This document shows positions 1 to 9,260 of a stretch of DNA of 23,833 nt, piece by piece; within the stretch, counting starts at the first letter, position 1, and the number at the start of each line of letters is the position of its first letter. Below the pieces are notes generated by a model. That model saw only the letters and a program-made list of their open reading frames with translations, did not search any database and was not told the DNA's origin. Location of the stretch: NCBI RefSeq assembly GCF_004359215.1, contig NC_090625.1, forward strand, positions 1,519,988 to 1,543,820. Direction: 5' to 3'. The position numbers and the translations under genes were made by a program. The DNA comes from Bremia lactucae. Taxonomy: Eukaryota > Oomycota > Peronosporomycetes > Peronosporales > Peronosporaceae.

Positions 1-1100
1 TCAGAAGGCCCATCGGAAAACACGCGCCCTTGGCGCTTGTAAATCGATTGCAAAACGTCAATCGCGTCACGCATCTCAATAGAGATGCGAGCCCTTCCCC
101 AGGGCGAAGAAAGGGAATAGACATCCCCTTTTACCCTCTTCGAGTTGTCTACACAACACGGACAGGGATCACCCCACGTGAGGCATGGAAGCCCAGCCTC
201 ACGTGACAACCGATGCAATCTATACTTTGCACCGGTTGGAGCTCGTTTCTCAAATTTAACGCGATTCGCGTTAAGTTTTTGAAGCCAGGCTTCGCGTCCA
301 ATGTCTCGCCATTGCGAATGAACGCGCTCCAGGCTTGCATTAGCGAGACTTTATCTCGCTTATTATTGCCACTAAACCATCGATGCTTAAGAAAAGCATC
401 GAGATAAAAATCTTCCTCAGCGCGAAAGTTCTTCGCGCTGGGATCAAGGCCATGTAGCTTTGTCGCAATAAATAAGGGATTTTTATTGTGAGGAGTAGTT
501 TCTCCAGACAAGCTATTGATAAGCCGTTCTGGCAAAAGCCACGGCCACTTTTCAGGGGCGAGATGAGACATTTTATTGTCTTCACTCCCCTGAGTGGTAC
601 CCATTGAAGCAGGGGTACCACAAGGACTTTTCTTACGATGGCTTACGCCATCGTCGTCACCTTGCACAGAAACACGTGCAGGTGCCCGTATGGGAGATCG
701 TACGGGCGATGAGGGATCATCCTCATCGTCGGAACCAAATAGACTGTTTACTCGTCTATCAGAATGAGCCCTCTCATTCGAAGGCTCTTAGTCAGATGCC
801 TGACGTATATCAGCCGACTGTTCCATTCTCTCCGAGTCGGCCATTTCATCCGACTCGCATTCGTAGTCGACCTCCAAAGAGGGGTCGTATTCACGTGGTG
901 AATCACCACGTGCACTCGCAACACCAAGTGTTGTGCGAGTGGAAGTTACTACGGCAGACGTTCCGTCTGCCGCAAGAGATAACAGTGCGTCACCCGCGGC
1001 TGCACGAACCGCAGCCGAAGGCGCAGCACTATCAACACCCCGAATTCAGTTTATTCTTCATGCGATGGAATTTAAAATGATAGTTCTGACCAATCAACAT
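1..1100 (-). pseudogene. Broken copy of the antisense ORF of element L
   Basis: The minus strand starts with ATG at 1100-1098 and encodes a degenerate copy of the 425-residue protein of element R (22012-23289). The N-terminus MLIGQ is shared. A one-base insertion near 1045 shifts the frame, and the frame is good again from 667, with the LAPEKWPWLLPE and DFYLDAFLKHRWF motifs. A one-base loss near 310 destroys the rest. Sequence homology continues to base 1. The ORF lies between the end of pol and the 3' LTR, antisense to pol. No known domain is recognised. It is too damaged to make the full protein, but as a second copy it shows that the ORF belongs to the element family. Confidence 0.7.
2..82 (+). 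pseudogene. pol: C-terminal tail of pol, element L (5' part outside window)
   Basis: Frame 2 reads about 26 codons to a TAG at 80-82. They match the last residues of the pol polyprotein of element R on the other arm (read on minus, ending at 23063), including KTRALGACKS. In R this tail lies directly behind a chromodomain, so this is the extreme C-terminus of a plus-strand Ty3/Gypsy pol whose body lies left of the window. No catalytic residue is visible here. It overlaps the opposite-strand ORF at 1-1100, as the equivalent regions do in R and B. Assignment rests on homology to R; the piece is short but the frame and stop agree. Confidence 0.6.
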
Positions 1101-1168
1101 CATTTTTTTAAATTAAGTGGTCACATAGTGACCACTCCATCCAATGACAGTCAGAGTGATTGTCGTTT

Positions 1169-1181
1169 AAGGGAGGGGTGA
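1169..1181 (+). promoter_or_regulatory. Polypurine tract of element L
   Basis: AAGGGAGGGGTGA lies directly against the LTR start TGTAACGGGG at 1182. This is the expected place and composition of the plus-strand primer of an LTR retrotransposon. It fixes 1182-1632 as a 3' LTR of a plus-strand element. Element R has the equivalent tract on minus at 21936-21948. Confidence 0.65.
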
Positions 1182-1632
1182 TGTAACGGGGTGTACCGTT
1201 ACATGAAGTTAACACTTAAAGGTTGTTAATTAATATATTATCCAAAAGGTAGATAATATTTGGAGGATATTACTTTATAAAGTAATGTTCAGAATTTTTA
1301 TCCATAAATAGGTATAGACCATTTTATCTAGTTATTCCGCAGACTAATCAGCTGTAGAGGTAATCAAAGAGAGTTACAGATAAGATAAAGATAAGAATTC
1401 AATTACATGTTTAGTATTAGATTATAATTAAGTTAGCATTTACAAGATAGAAAGAGAGACACTTAATTATATCAATACAGTTATCATTTTACCTTCTATA
1501 AGCTAGTTACCTTAAAGAGAAGTCTTCCTCTGCACGTGCTAGTGTACGTGAAATAACGTAAGGTACCACTCGCAACTGAAGCAGTGAAGTGGACTTGTAC
1601 TGAAGCAGTACAAGTCGTAGTGCCCCGTTACA
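1182..1632 (+). repeat. 3' LTR of element L
   Basis: The 451-bp block begins TGTAACGGGG and ends CCCCGTTACA, the TG...CA border of an LTR, and follows a polypurine tract. The first 22 bp fold on themselves (TGTAACGG at 1182-1189 pairs with CCGTTACA at 1196-1203). Near the outer end an 11-bp perfect hairpin lies at 1592-1616. The middle is very AT-rich. The R copy at 21486-21935 is the same LTR in reverse. The 31 bp between this LTR and the next (1633-1663) hold nothing recognisable. Confidence 0.8.
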
Positions 1633-1663
1633 TGGCATGTAGTAAACACTAACCAAATACATA

Positions 1664-2192
1664 TGTAACGGGCTAAAGTTGCACTAATGTTACACAGTCC
1701 CCGTTAAGTACACTTGTTGTACTTAAGGGGATGGTCAATTATTTAAATTAATTAATTAGACTCGCCACTCGGGTGTAATTCACATTTGTGACCAACCCTT
1801 GTGTATGTGATGCACATATGTGCATTCACATTAGGAGGGATGACGCCAAGCGTCATCCGTTACGCGAAGTATCTAGAAAGATACACTCGCAATACATATA
1901 GTGTTGTCTACAGAGATGACATTTTGATTGGTAAGAATAGTATTTATATTTAATGTGATTAAATATAAATCAGTCTGAAAATTACGTTCTACTTAGTTAG
2001 TGCACACGAGGAGCCGGATTACCGCTCCCGTGACGACACTTTACTACAGTACTTAGTGCGTTGGGTGAGGTCGCTAAGGCGCCCACCACAACTACTTCAA
2101 TGCACGCAAGAGAAGCTGGTTTAACCGCTTTCTCGCCGTACTAGGGCGTGTGTCTAAGTAGAGCGTGGCCGCATTACGACGTGCCGCCTACA
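1664..2192 (+). repeat. 5' LTR of element A
   Basis: The block starts TGTAACGGGC and ends near CCTACA at 2192, just before a primer-binding-like site and a gag region on the same strand. This is a different LTR type from those of L/R and B, sharing only the terminal TGTAACGGG. It contains a hairpin (TTAAGTAC and GTACTTAA around 1704-1726). No second copy was found in the window, so the right border is inferred from the TACA end and from where gag begins. Confidence 0.6.
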
Positions 2193-2212
2193 CTTGGTAG
2201 CACTTGAAATCT
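2193..2212 (+). other. Possible primer-binding site of element A
   Basis: TTGGTAGCA begins at 2194, two bases after the proposed LTR end. It resembles the TGG-start sites complementary to tRNA 3' ends used to prime minus-strand DNA synthesis. I could not match a specific tRNA. Confidence 0.3.
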
Positions 2213-3340
2213 TTTCCACGACCCGCATCTCTGCGGGTGCACGTGAGGAAGAGCCTCAATACGGATTGGGCTCATTTCTTCCACCTCTTTGAACATCATC
2301 GGGAGGTGGCAGGGCATATGGCGCAGGGACTTGGTGAACAAGCCCTGGTCAGACTCCTGCGCGGTCCTCCTGAGCAACATGTTGCTCAGTTGGAGCAGTT
2401 TGAGGCATTCGTGCTCGGACAGCGGAAAGCCGCGTCCGAGACACAGAGCCATGCTGCGGCGGAGTCTGTCACTCAGACTCAGGATGAGCTGAGGCATTAG
2501 CAGGCTCGGAGCGAGGCTCTCAACAGCTCGCTGCCCGGCCGCATCAGCCGAGGCCCATTCGGATGGACCCGCCCAAGTTCGATGGAACTGCGGCGCACAC
2601 GATTGTCTACTGGCTTTTAGCCGTGGAGCAATGCGGTGTGGCGCAGCTCATCGAGGACGACAGCCGGATGGTGTCGTACGCCATGTCAATTCTGCGCGGT
2701 AAGGCCTCAGAGTGGACTCGGCGCTTATGGCGGACAGAAAGGCGTTCCCTACATGGGCGATCTGCAAGAAAAAGATTCGCGCCATGTATCAGCCGCGGAA
2801 CAACGAAGTGTTGCTTCAAATGCGCTTCTTTGGAGCGCGACAGGCGAAGGGATCCCTGCAAGAGTATTTGCAAGAGATGCGCTCGCTGTCGGCGTCCATA
2901 ACCGTAGGTCCGATTCCAGAGCACATTAAGGTGCTTACGTGTATGAACGGACTACGGCAAAACCCATCGCGACAGGCCCTTTTCAGAAAGGTGCCGTCGA
3001 AGATAGAAGAGGCAATCCAAATTGCCTTTGTTAAGGAGCAATTCTACAACAGTGCCTCGGCGACAGCTTGGTATAAGCCGTCGCCGAGACGTCAGATGCC
3101 ACTCCCATGAAGTTGGGCAATGCAGACGTTGTCTGCTATAAATGCGGCAAGCGCGGCCATATATGATGGCTCGCTGCTATGCCACGGTCCCTGCTGGGGC
3201 GAAGACGGCAAGAGGACTCCCTTCCAAAAGAGCGATGGCAAGAACCAGCGTGCGAGACGCATGAGTTCTGCATCGACCACTGAGGGGTCGGGAAATGTAG
3301 GAGCGCAGTAGGGGCGAGATGCTCTACAGTTGCGGACTTT
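2204..3340 (+). pseudogene. gag: Degenerate gag of element A
   Basis: Several frames together read a Ty3/Gypsy Gag, the capsid protein that packages element RNA. Order: a Gln/Glu-rich helical start (2204-2500); MDPPKFDGTAAHT at 2563, typical of the retrotransposon gag domain; a long clean stretch 2712-3110 (YQPRNNEVLLQMRFFGARQ, KIEEAIQIAFVKEQ); and a CCHC knuckle CYKCGKRGH at 3134, followed by a frameshift before its last Cys near 3174. At least three frameshifts or stops break it. It lies between the LTR and the protease on the same strand, as expected. Confidence 0.75.
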
Positions 3341-3389
3341 AAAGCTACTCCTAAGTTCAAAGTTGTGGAACAAATGGGTCCCTGAGGTC

Positions 3390-4093
3390 TCGAAATTTGG
3401 ACCTCAATCCTGCTGGTCTATAGCGCTCAAGTATGAGGCTATGACCAGGCGATGACCCTCCTTGTGGATTCGGGTGCATCACAAAATTTTGTAAAACTCG
3501 CGGCTCTAAGAAAGAGACCGGCGATGTTTGAGTCGCTTTGCCAGGATGGCAAGCGAGAAGAGGCGACCGTTCGTTTAGCGAACGGCGCGCTCGTTAAGTC
3601 TGAGGGAGTTCAGGTAGAACTCGCCTTCAGCTTTAGTGACTTCTCTTGTAAAGAGAAGTTCACAGTGCTAGGAATGGAGAGTCCGTATGACCTCATCCTA
3701 GGCATGCCATGGTTGGCAAAGTACCAACCATGGATAGACTGGCGTACACGCACAGTTGCGAACTCTACGCAGGACACCGGAAAGGATGTGCTCCTGCGAG
3801 AGGCCTATGCAACTGATGTCGTGTCGAACACAGTTGAGGGTGCGTTGACGGGATGTCAAACGTCACCAATTCCTACCCAGCTCGTGGAGACTGAGGTAGT
3901 GAATAGGACGATGACAAGTAGTCATGCGTCCGAATGTCCTGCACAGAGCCGAGAGCCTGTGGCAGTAGACGGCGAGCTGACAAGAAGTCATGCGTCGCAT
4001 AAACCGGCACAGTGCCAAGAGCCTGGTGCGGTTGGAAGGGGTGCGTTAGCCAGGAGTGCAACGGCACCCTCTTCCCAATCAAAGGTCGAATGA
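3390..4093 (+). pseudogene. pol: Retropepsin-like protease and start of linker, element A
   Basis: The open stretch 3452-4093 holds the aspartic protease of a Gypsy pol. The active-site motif LLVDSGASQNFV is intact (DSG at about 3467), followed by ATVRLANGALVKSEGV and YDLILGMPWLAKYQPWIDW, the usual second half of the fold. Upstream codons from about 3405 continue the domain past a stop. From about residue 130 the protein becomes a Ser/Ala/Glu-rich linker with two in-frame 22-residue repeats (DNA 3912 and 3978). This is the best preserved catalytic site in the window, but it ends in a TGA before RT, so it would not be made as part of an intact polyprotein. Confidence 0.8.
3912..4043 (+). repeat. 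Two in-frame 66-bp repeats in the PR-RT linker of A
   Basis: TGACAAG followed by TAGTCATGCGTC starts at 3912 and recurs with few changes at 3978. The protein repeats with a period of 22 residues (SHASECPAQ then SHASHKPAQ), and a weaker third start follows. Linkers of B and D carry unrelated in-frame repeats at the same place in pol. Confidence 0.7.
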
Positions 4094-4544
4094 CTCGAGA
4101 ACGAGTACCCGACAGAAAAGGAGGATCAAAGGTACGTCAAAACGAGTGACCTTTATATCAGTCCCGGTAAAAAGGAACAGGCCTTCGAACGAGGTATTCG
4201 AGGCTGTTGAAGTCAAATAGCGGAGGCATCCTCAGTTGAGGTGCTCCAGCACGTCTTGAAATTTGCCGTGGAGATAGTAAAACTCTCGGAGATGTCGTGG
4301 GATCTGTTCCTGTCCGAACTCATGTAGAAAAGATCCACGAGGTAGTCGCACCAGTTCCGGAAGAAAATTTGGTGGACCATTGCTCGTTGTTCACAATAGA
4401 TGAGAGCGTCCTAGAAACAAACAAAAAGAATCGATTCGCTGCTAAAGGCTGGGATGCCTTGAAAGACAGCCCGTTTTTTTTAAATTCCGTGAAAACACCG
4501 TGATGTGTTCACAGAAGCAGTGGCGAGTCGCCTGTCGATAAGGG
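4094..4544 (+). pseudogene. pol: PR-RT linker of element A
   Basis: No intact frame, but the fragments EMSWDLFLSEL (about 4288) and SLFTIDESVLETNKK (about 4387) match the same part of D (LLELDELSIDE and SSSLLDEAILDD near 16510-16610). It is therefore the pol segment just before RT rather than free sequence. A stop at 4324 and frameshifts break it. No function is known to me for this segment beyond joining protease and RT. Confidence 0.55.
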
Positions 4545-5343
4545 CATCGGGCACAAAATTGATCTGGAACCTGGCACCAAGTATTATGTGACCAGGCAAT
4601 GGCCGTTGCCGAAACAACAAGTCGATTATTCGATGAGCTCTTCGACAAGTTAGCCAAGGCGGGACATGTACGTGAGAGCAAGTCGCCTCACTGCAGCGCG
4701 ACCTTTTGTGTGCGTAAAGCCACAGGTGGATGGCGCGTGGTTAATGCTCACAATAAGCTGAACACGGCAACATACCAGCGCAAACGCCAATGCCGAGGAA
4801 AGCTGTTTTGTTGAACGCAATGGGAAAGCCAATTATTTTTTTCGCGTTGGATTTAAAGGATAGCTACTGTCAGGTACTAATGAGAGAGCCCGACGTAGCC
4901 ACAGCAGCTGTACGCGCCCCAAGCGGCATGCTTTAGGAGTGGCTTGTGATGCCCCAAGGTTTGAAAAACGCACTAGCGACATTCAATCGAGTGGTGGCTC
5001 ACGTGATGCGTCAGCACCGTGCCTACGCGCCCCATTACTTTAAAGACGTATTCGTGCAGAGTAGGGCCGAAGACGGGCTGACCGCAATAGAGTCTCACAA
5101 GCGTCATTTAGACGCTGTGTTGCAGACTCTGGAGGACGCCCAATTGTACGACAACTTGCAAAAGTGCGTCATAGGGGTCCCCGAGATATCTGTGCTGGGT
5201 TGCATCGTAGGTACACATGGTGTACGAGCAGACCCAAACAAGGTAAAGACTGAAAAGGAATGGCCAATTCTACGACACGTGAAGGATTTGCGCCAATTTC
5301 TAGGGCTCTCTAATTACTTGCATGAGTACAGCAAGAGATATGC
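4545..5343 (+). pseudogene. pol: Reverse transcriptase of element A, YxDD motif lost
   Basis: The RT domain is readable in order: HKIDLEPGTKYYVTRQWPLP (4552), HVRESKSPHCSATFCVRKAT (about 4667), GGWRVVNAHNKLNTAT, FALDLKDSYCQ (about 4841), an in-frame TAG at 4934, WLVMPQGLKNALATFNRVV (from 4940), the catalytic loop at 5036-5047, and the thumb/connection with FLGLSNYLHEYSKRYAERTK. The loop reads YFKD where Gypsy elements have YFDD, so the first of the two metal-binding aspartates is lysine. With that change, the stop and several frameshifts, it cannot copy RNA. Confidence 0.85.
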
Positions 5344-5987
5344 AGAGCGTACTAAGCCCTCGCCCGACCTCCTTAAAAAGGATGCAAATGGGTTTGGTCA
5401 GAGGAATAAAAAATGCGTTCACATCAGTAGCAAACTCTTGTAGAGGCACCGGATTTGACTTTGCCAGACGCGGATAAGCCCTTTAGCGTCGTCTGCGATG
5501 CAAGCAATTTTGCAATCCGCAGCGCGCTCGTGCAGAAGGATGACAACGGCGTTGACTGTGTCATCTCTTATCAGTCCCGGCTTTTAAAAGCCACGGAACT
5601 GAATTACCCGTGCATGACAAGACGCTACTTTCAATAAAGTATGCTCTTGTAAAGTTTCGCGTGCACCTATTGGGCACCGAACCATGTGTGGCTTCTACAG
5701 ATCAAGCATCACTGCAGACCGCAATAAACTCACCGCACCTCTCGCCTAGCATGGCAAGATGGCTCACATTCTTCTCTCAATTTAATTTCAAAATCGAATA
5801 CAAGCCGGGTAAGTCGAAAGGCTTGGCTGACGCATTATCCCGCAGACCAGACTTCGAGGCAAGACACCCGGAAAGTGTGTATCATGCTAAGGCACAAGTT
5901 GAGTCGTCAACGTTGGCAGCCATGAAGGTCTACCACGTGGCTAACTCATTGGACTCCGAAATAAAGAAAAGCTACAGTCAGGACTAA
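5344..5987 (+). pseudogene. pol: RNase H and tether of element A
   Basis: Two overlapping frames (5455-5637 and 5610-5987) give a Gypsy RNase H, which removes RNA from the RNA-DNA hybrid. FSVVCDASNFAI carries the first catalytic Asp. The usual HDKELL reads HDKTLL, so the catalytic Glu is lost. STDQASLQTA keeps a third acidic site, and WLTFFSQFNFKIEYKPGK with LADALSRRPDF closes the domain. A frameshift near 5615 separates the halves. The tail to the TAA at 5985 is the tether leading to integrase. Confidence 0.8.
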
Positions 5988-6911
5988 TATTGTCTCCTGC
6001 TGTTGGAATACTTCGGTGGACGAAATGTCTCCCTGCCGTCGCACGTTTAGACTAAGCTAAGTCGAATTATCTACAGCGATGGCCTGTTATGGCATCAGCT
6101 GTCACCTTGTGATCCCTTGTGAATCTATGCTCCCATGACACAGATCTCAAACTGGATATACTTCACGAGCTCCATGATGCACCATCGAGTGGGCATCTGC
6201 CGTCAAAAGACATTCTTACGAGTGTCAGAGGAATTTTGGTGGCCACACCTATATCGATGGTTAGCCAACTATATTCGCTCCTGCGAACAGTGTCAGGCAT
6301 TAATCCTGCACCGTTCAGCAGTGCGCCATTGAAGCCGCTGCCGACGGATTGTTGGATGTCAGTCAGTCTGGACTTCAAGTTTGGCATGCCGCCTGACCAT
6401 AACGGTCGGACGGGGCTCGTCGTCTTTGTAGACAGGCTGAGCAAAATGGTGCATTTAGCACCATGTAAAACATCGAACACAGGCAAAGAGGCACCTTTCT
6501 TGCTCCTGGATCATGTATACCAACTACACAAGATGCCTAAATTCATAGTATCGGATCGGGATCCACGTCTTACGTCGGTTTTTTGGCGTAATGAATTGAG
6601 CTGCTGGGAAGCAAGCTCCTCATGCTAACAACCAATCATCCCCAGACCGATGGCCCAACGGAACGTGCTTATCGGGTCGTGGCGGATGCATTGCGCACGG
6701 TAGCGACTCCAAAGAAATGGAGCAAACAATTGCTTTTCGTGGAGTTGCAATAAACAACAGGGTCCACGCCAGTGCGGGCGAAACGCCGTTTTATATTAAA
6801 GGACAGTCTCGTTTTTCGCGCAGCCCGGGTCTCAGTGGGGGAAAGCCCCTTACTACGGTGCGAAAGAGGGACATAGTTTCGTCAACATGACGATGACCCG
6901 TGAGGGTCTCA
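5988..6911 (+). pseudogene. pol: Integrase, N-terminal and core part, element A (interrupted by B)
   Basis: The HHCC zinc finger is split over two frames (HELHDAPSSGH near 6165 and SCEQCQA near 6281). The core follows in the frame 6119-6628: SVSLDFKFGMPP with the first Asp, VVFVDRLSKMVHLA, and VSDRDPRLTSVFW with the second Asp. After a shift, HPQTDGPTERAYRVV (about 6640) supplies the catalytic Glu. A stop at about 6750 and more changes follow, then FYIKGQSRFSRSPG. The reading ends at 6911, where the LTR of B begins; the C-terminal part resumes at 14910. All three DDE residues are present, yet the frame is broken several times. Confidence 0.8.
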
Positions 6912-7371
6912 CGTAACGGGGCACCTTTCACTAGTACTGGAAAGTACTAGTTGACCTTACACTGGATTACAGTGTAGGTTAGGCCTCGAAACTTCACGTA
7001 CGCAGGAGTACAGAGGAAAGTTTTTAAGTAGCTAAGGGTCTTTTGCTACTGTTGGTAATTCAAAGGATTAAAATTAGGGAAAAGTAAGACTGTATTAATA
7101 GAATTTGTTTTCTATGTACGATCTTGTATCTACTACTGAACTTCTTATATTAATATTTAATTAAGTATGGCGCCTCCTTTCGCACCGCACAATCGTGCCT
7201 TGAAACGATTAATGGGGTTGATTAAAACTTAACTCAACCAATCAAAAGAGCTAATTCTTTTTGCATCAATAATATCAAATCTGGTAATATTGGAACTATC
7301 TAAGTCAGAATTAATGATAATAGTAATTTTGTATTTCTTTGCTTATTTCCTCTTATAGGAAATAATACGTT
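6912..7371 (-). repeat. 3' LTR of element B (tip deleted)
   Basis: It matches 14441-14909 in the same orientation over nearly its full length, for example GCTAAGGGTCTT, GGATTAAAATTAGGG and TTTCCTCTTATAGGAAATAA. The outer end reads CGTAACGGGG, where TG would be expected. The inner end stops at AATAATACGT (7371). The roughly 20-bp tip present in the 5' LTR (hairpin at 14888-14909) is missing, and TTCCCTTAACC, the reverse complement of a polypurine core, follows directly. A 9-bp hairpin lies at 6930-6951. Confidence 0.8.
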
Positions 7372-7572
7372 TCCCTTAACCAACAGTCACTATAGTGATT
7401 GATGTAGGGTGACAGGAAAGATTATTAAGTCTTTTCCTTTAATTAGCATCATCGGTTTTGATCAAAATAACAATTTTATTTGCATTATGATTTTAATCAA
7501 AAAAAAATCTTATTTGCATTATGATTTTAATCAAAGGCCGCCGGGTCGCCTGGGGCGGAGTCCGTTAAACAT
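7372..7572 (+). other. AT-rich leader with palindrome and duplicated 26-mer
   Basis: This stretch lies between the B LTR and the antisense ORF and has no coding sense. It holds the palindromic TCACTATAGTGA at 7387-7398, which also appears in variant form in L (1116-1136) and R (about 21981-21998) at the same distance from the LTR. It also contains a 26-bp direct repeat (7476-7501 and 7510-7535) separated by eight bases. If the antisense ORF is transcribed, this would be its upstream region. Confidence 0.4.
7476..7535. repeat. 26-bp direct repeat
   Basis: TTATTTGCATTATG followed by ATTTTAATCAAA occurs at 7476-7501 and again, identical, at 7510-7535. This is a local duplication in the AT-rich leader. 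Confidence 0.8.
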
Positions 7573-8971
7573 TTGGGTTCTAACGTGACTACCAAAGAGG
7601 TGATGACGAGGTTGTATAACTCGTCGTGCCTTTTTGATGGGGATTCATCATCAGATGACTCGAGGGCGATGACCGCTCTGGTGACATTTAGTATACGTCA
7701 CCAGGAACTACGTGGTCGCGAAGGTAAGAGTGCTGGTGGTGGTGCTAGTTTGCATCATCAGAAAAGGAGTGAATCTAGGGATCGCTAACGCTAACACGAT
7801 CCAACAGGAGAGGGACCGCAATACGGTGCGGCTCGCTCCTGAAAAGAGGCCTTGGTTACCTTCTAAAAGAAACTCATTCGTTGGTCTGGTATGACCAGCG
7901 ATCAATATCATATTCCGTTATTCGACTTATCCAGGCTTTACAAGCCTGGTGAGGATAAAACAGAATTCTTTATCGATGCCTTTTACCGGCACCGGTGGTA
8001 CACTTGCAAACGGGCAAAGGGTGTCATACCTTTGTTTCAAGCTTGGACAGCCTTTGTACAGAATGTACAAAACATAGGCCGTGAGGTCTGGCTCGACAAG
8101 CAAAATGCTTTCTGTGAACGGTTCGAGAAACAGACCGTAGATAGTCGGTGCACGCTATTAGTTGCACCGTTTGTCTTGCCTCTCGTGGGGGGACTCATGC
8201 CATGCTGTTTTAAGGGTGCAGGTCAGGCATCTAAGGAAGCATGTTCCCTCAAAAATCCCATTGGAGGGTTTCTCATCTCTTACGATATGCGTCAAGGAAT
8301 TGAGAAGCTCCAATCCTGTACAAGCGCAAGAAGCGCTCGTTCTCCGGTGGACCTTCTGCCGAGAAGGATGGGTCTCGTCTTGCAGTACGACGAGACCCGG
8401 AACGTCTAACTTCAGTTGGGAACGAGCTTCCAAACTATCATGCGAGGGTAGATACCATCGTTAACGAACGAGATAACTCGTTCAAACCCCCTTTGCCTCA
8501 CGGTGGTATAATAAACTTTTAACAAGAAAGCACTTCTCACCACGTGAATTCATCAATGGATGTGGAGGAGGAGGAAATTTCGGGTTCGCCTAGTTTGACG
8601 AGCCCGATTCAACATCGTGATTTGGATCACACCCTTTATTATTTAAGGGAGAATCTTGATCACGAGCGATCCTGTCGCCGCGCATTAGCGGTGACGGTCG
8701 ATAATGTTTTTCGTGACCAGTTGAAAAGGTGTACGCAACTGGCAAACTAAAGGACACATCAGTCCCTTCAAAACGAGCTGTTGACGGCTCGTCGAAGATC
8801 TCTTCCTTGGAGGAAAGATTGGATCGTCTGGTACAAGAGAATCAGACCCTGTTCCAAGACAATAAGTCGTTGGCTCGAAACCATCCGGCTTTGGCTGATG
8901 CCCTTGACCTTTCCGGTGTAATTCGAAATCGGGAGAAGCCTCGTACTGATGGTATGGGCGGAGACGCCTAA
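7573..8971 (+). pseudogene. Broken antisense ORF of element B, homologue of the L/R antisense protein
   Basis: The plus strand, opposite to pol of B, encodes in several frames a diverged relative of the R protein: an acidic Ser/Asp start (7573), LAPEKRPWLPSK (about 7826), a conserved block at 7950-8130 (FFIDAFYRHRWY, LFQAWTAFVQNV, IGREVWL, ERFEKQT), CLSWGDSC after a shift (about 8173), and a charged helical tail (8544-8971: ENLDHERSCRRALA, LEERLDRLVQENQ). A TAA at 8520-8522 falls close to where the R ORF also stops. The 7800-8150 block lies outside pol coding, so its protein-level likeness to R supports a real gene. At least four frameshifts make this copy dead. Confidence 0.65.
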
Positions 8972-9260
8972 AATAAAACGTAGGGTGCGTGCGCATACTA
9001 CGAGGCAGCTCGATCATGCATGCATTGCCTTGGCGATGTAATACAAGAAACGGGCCGATATACCTGGGCAGTAATTTATTACTGCCTACATTCGTCACTA
9101 TGAGCGTTTGTAGGTTTACCGTAGACAGTAGAACAAGGTCATTAATTTTAAATGAAAATATGTTTGCTCTTCCATTTTTGTCGGAGTCCCGTTTCTGTCG
9201 GTCTACCGCATCAGCGATGGAATCCTGAACGAAACGGACCGCTGCTTCTAGCCAGCAGGA
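8158..9260 (-). pseudogene. pol: Integrase C-terminus (GPY/F) and chromodomain of element B
   Basis: Reading down from 9260: FVQDSIADAVDRQKRDSDK, a GPY/F domain LLPRYIGPFLVLHRQGNA with THPTFYFRRLRPYHQYEA (about 9060-8960), a Pro/Ser linker, then a chromodomain near 8540-8375 (YLVR, a stop where Trp is expected, YLPSHDSLE, LDVPGLV), and a tail with DETHPSRQKVHR. Chromodomains in this class steer the integrase to particular histone marks. The aromatic cage Trp is replaced by TAA and a second stop precedes it. The whole chromodomain is overlapped by the plus-strand ORF. Confidence 0.75.

Larger units (their letters stand above)
1..1632. repeat. Left arm of a large inverted repeat (pairs with 21486-23123)
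   Basis: The reverse complement of this stretch aligns throughout with 21486-23123: base 1 pairs with 23123, the LTR inner ends pair (1182 with 21935), and similarity fades at the outer LTR ends. Scattered substitutions and small indels separate the arms. Both arms carry the same features: tail of pol, antisense ORF, polypurine tract and 3' LTR. Either two elements of one family inserted in opposite orientation, or a segment was duplicated inverted. The arms continue beyond both window ends, so the full length is unknown. Confidence 0.85.

Noticed and set aside
604..1080. 158-codon plus-strand frame in element L
   Set aside because: It is the complement of the antisense ORF copy, has no homologue of its own frame in R, and its open length follows from the paired, hairpin-rich composition.
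3092..3373. Minus-strand frames over the gag-PR border of A
   Set aside because: The plus strand encodes the zinc knuckle here, and the minus product has no recognisable feature.
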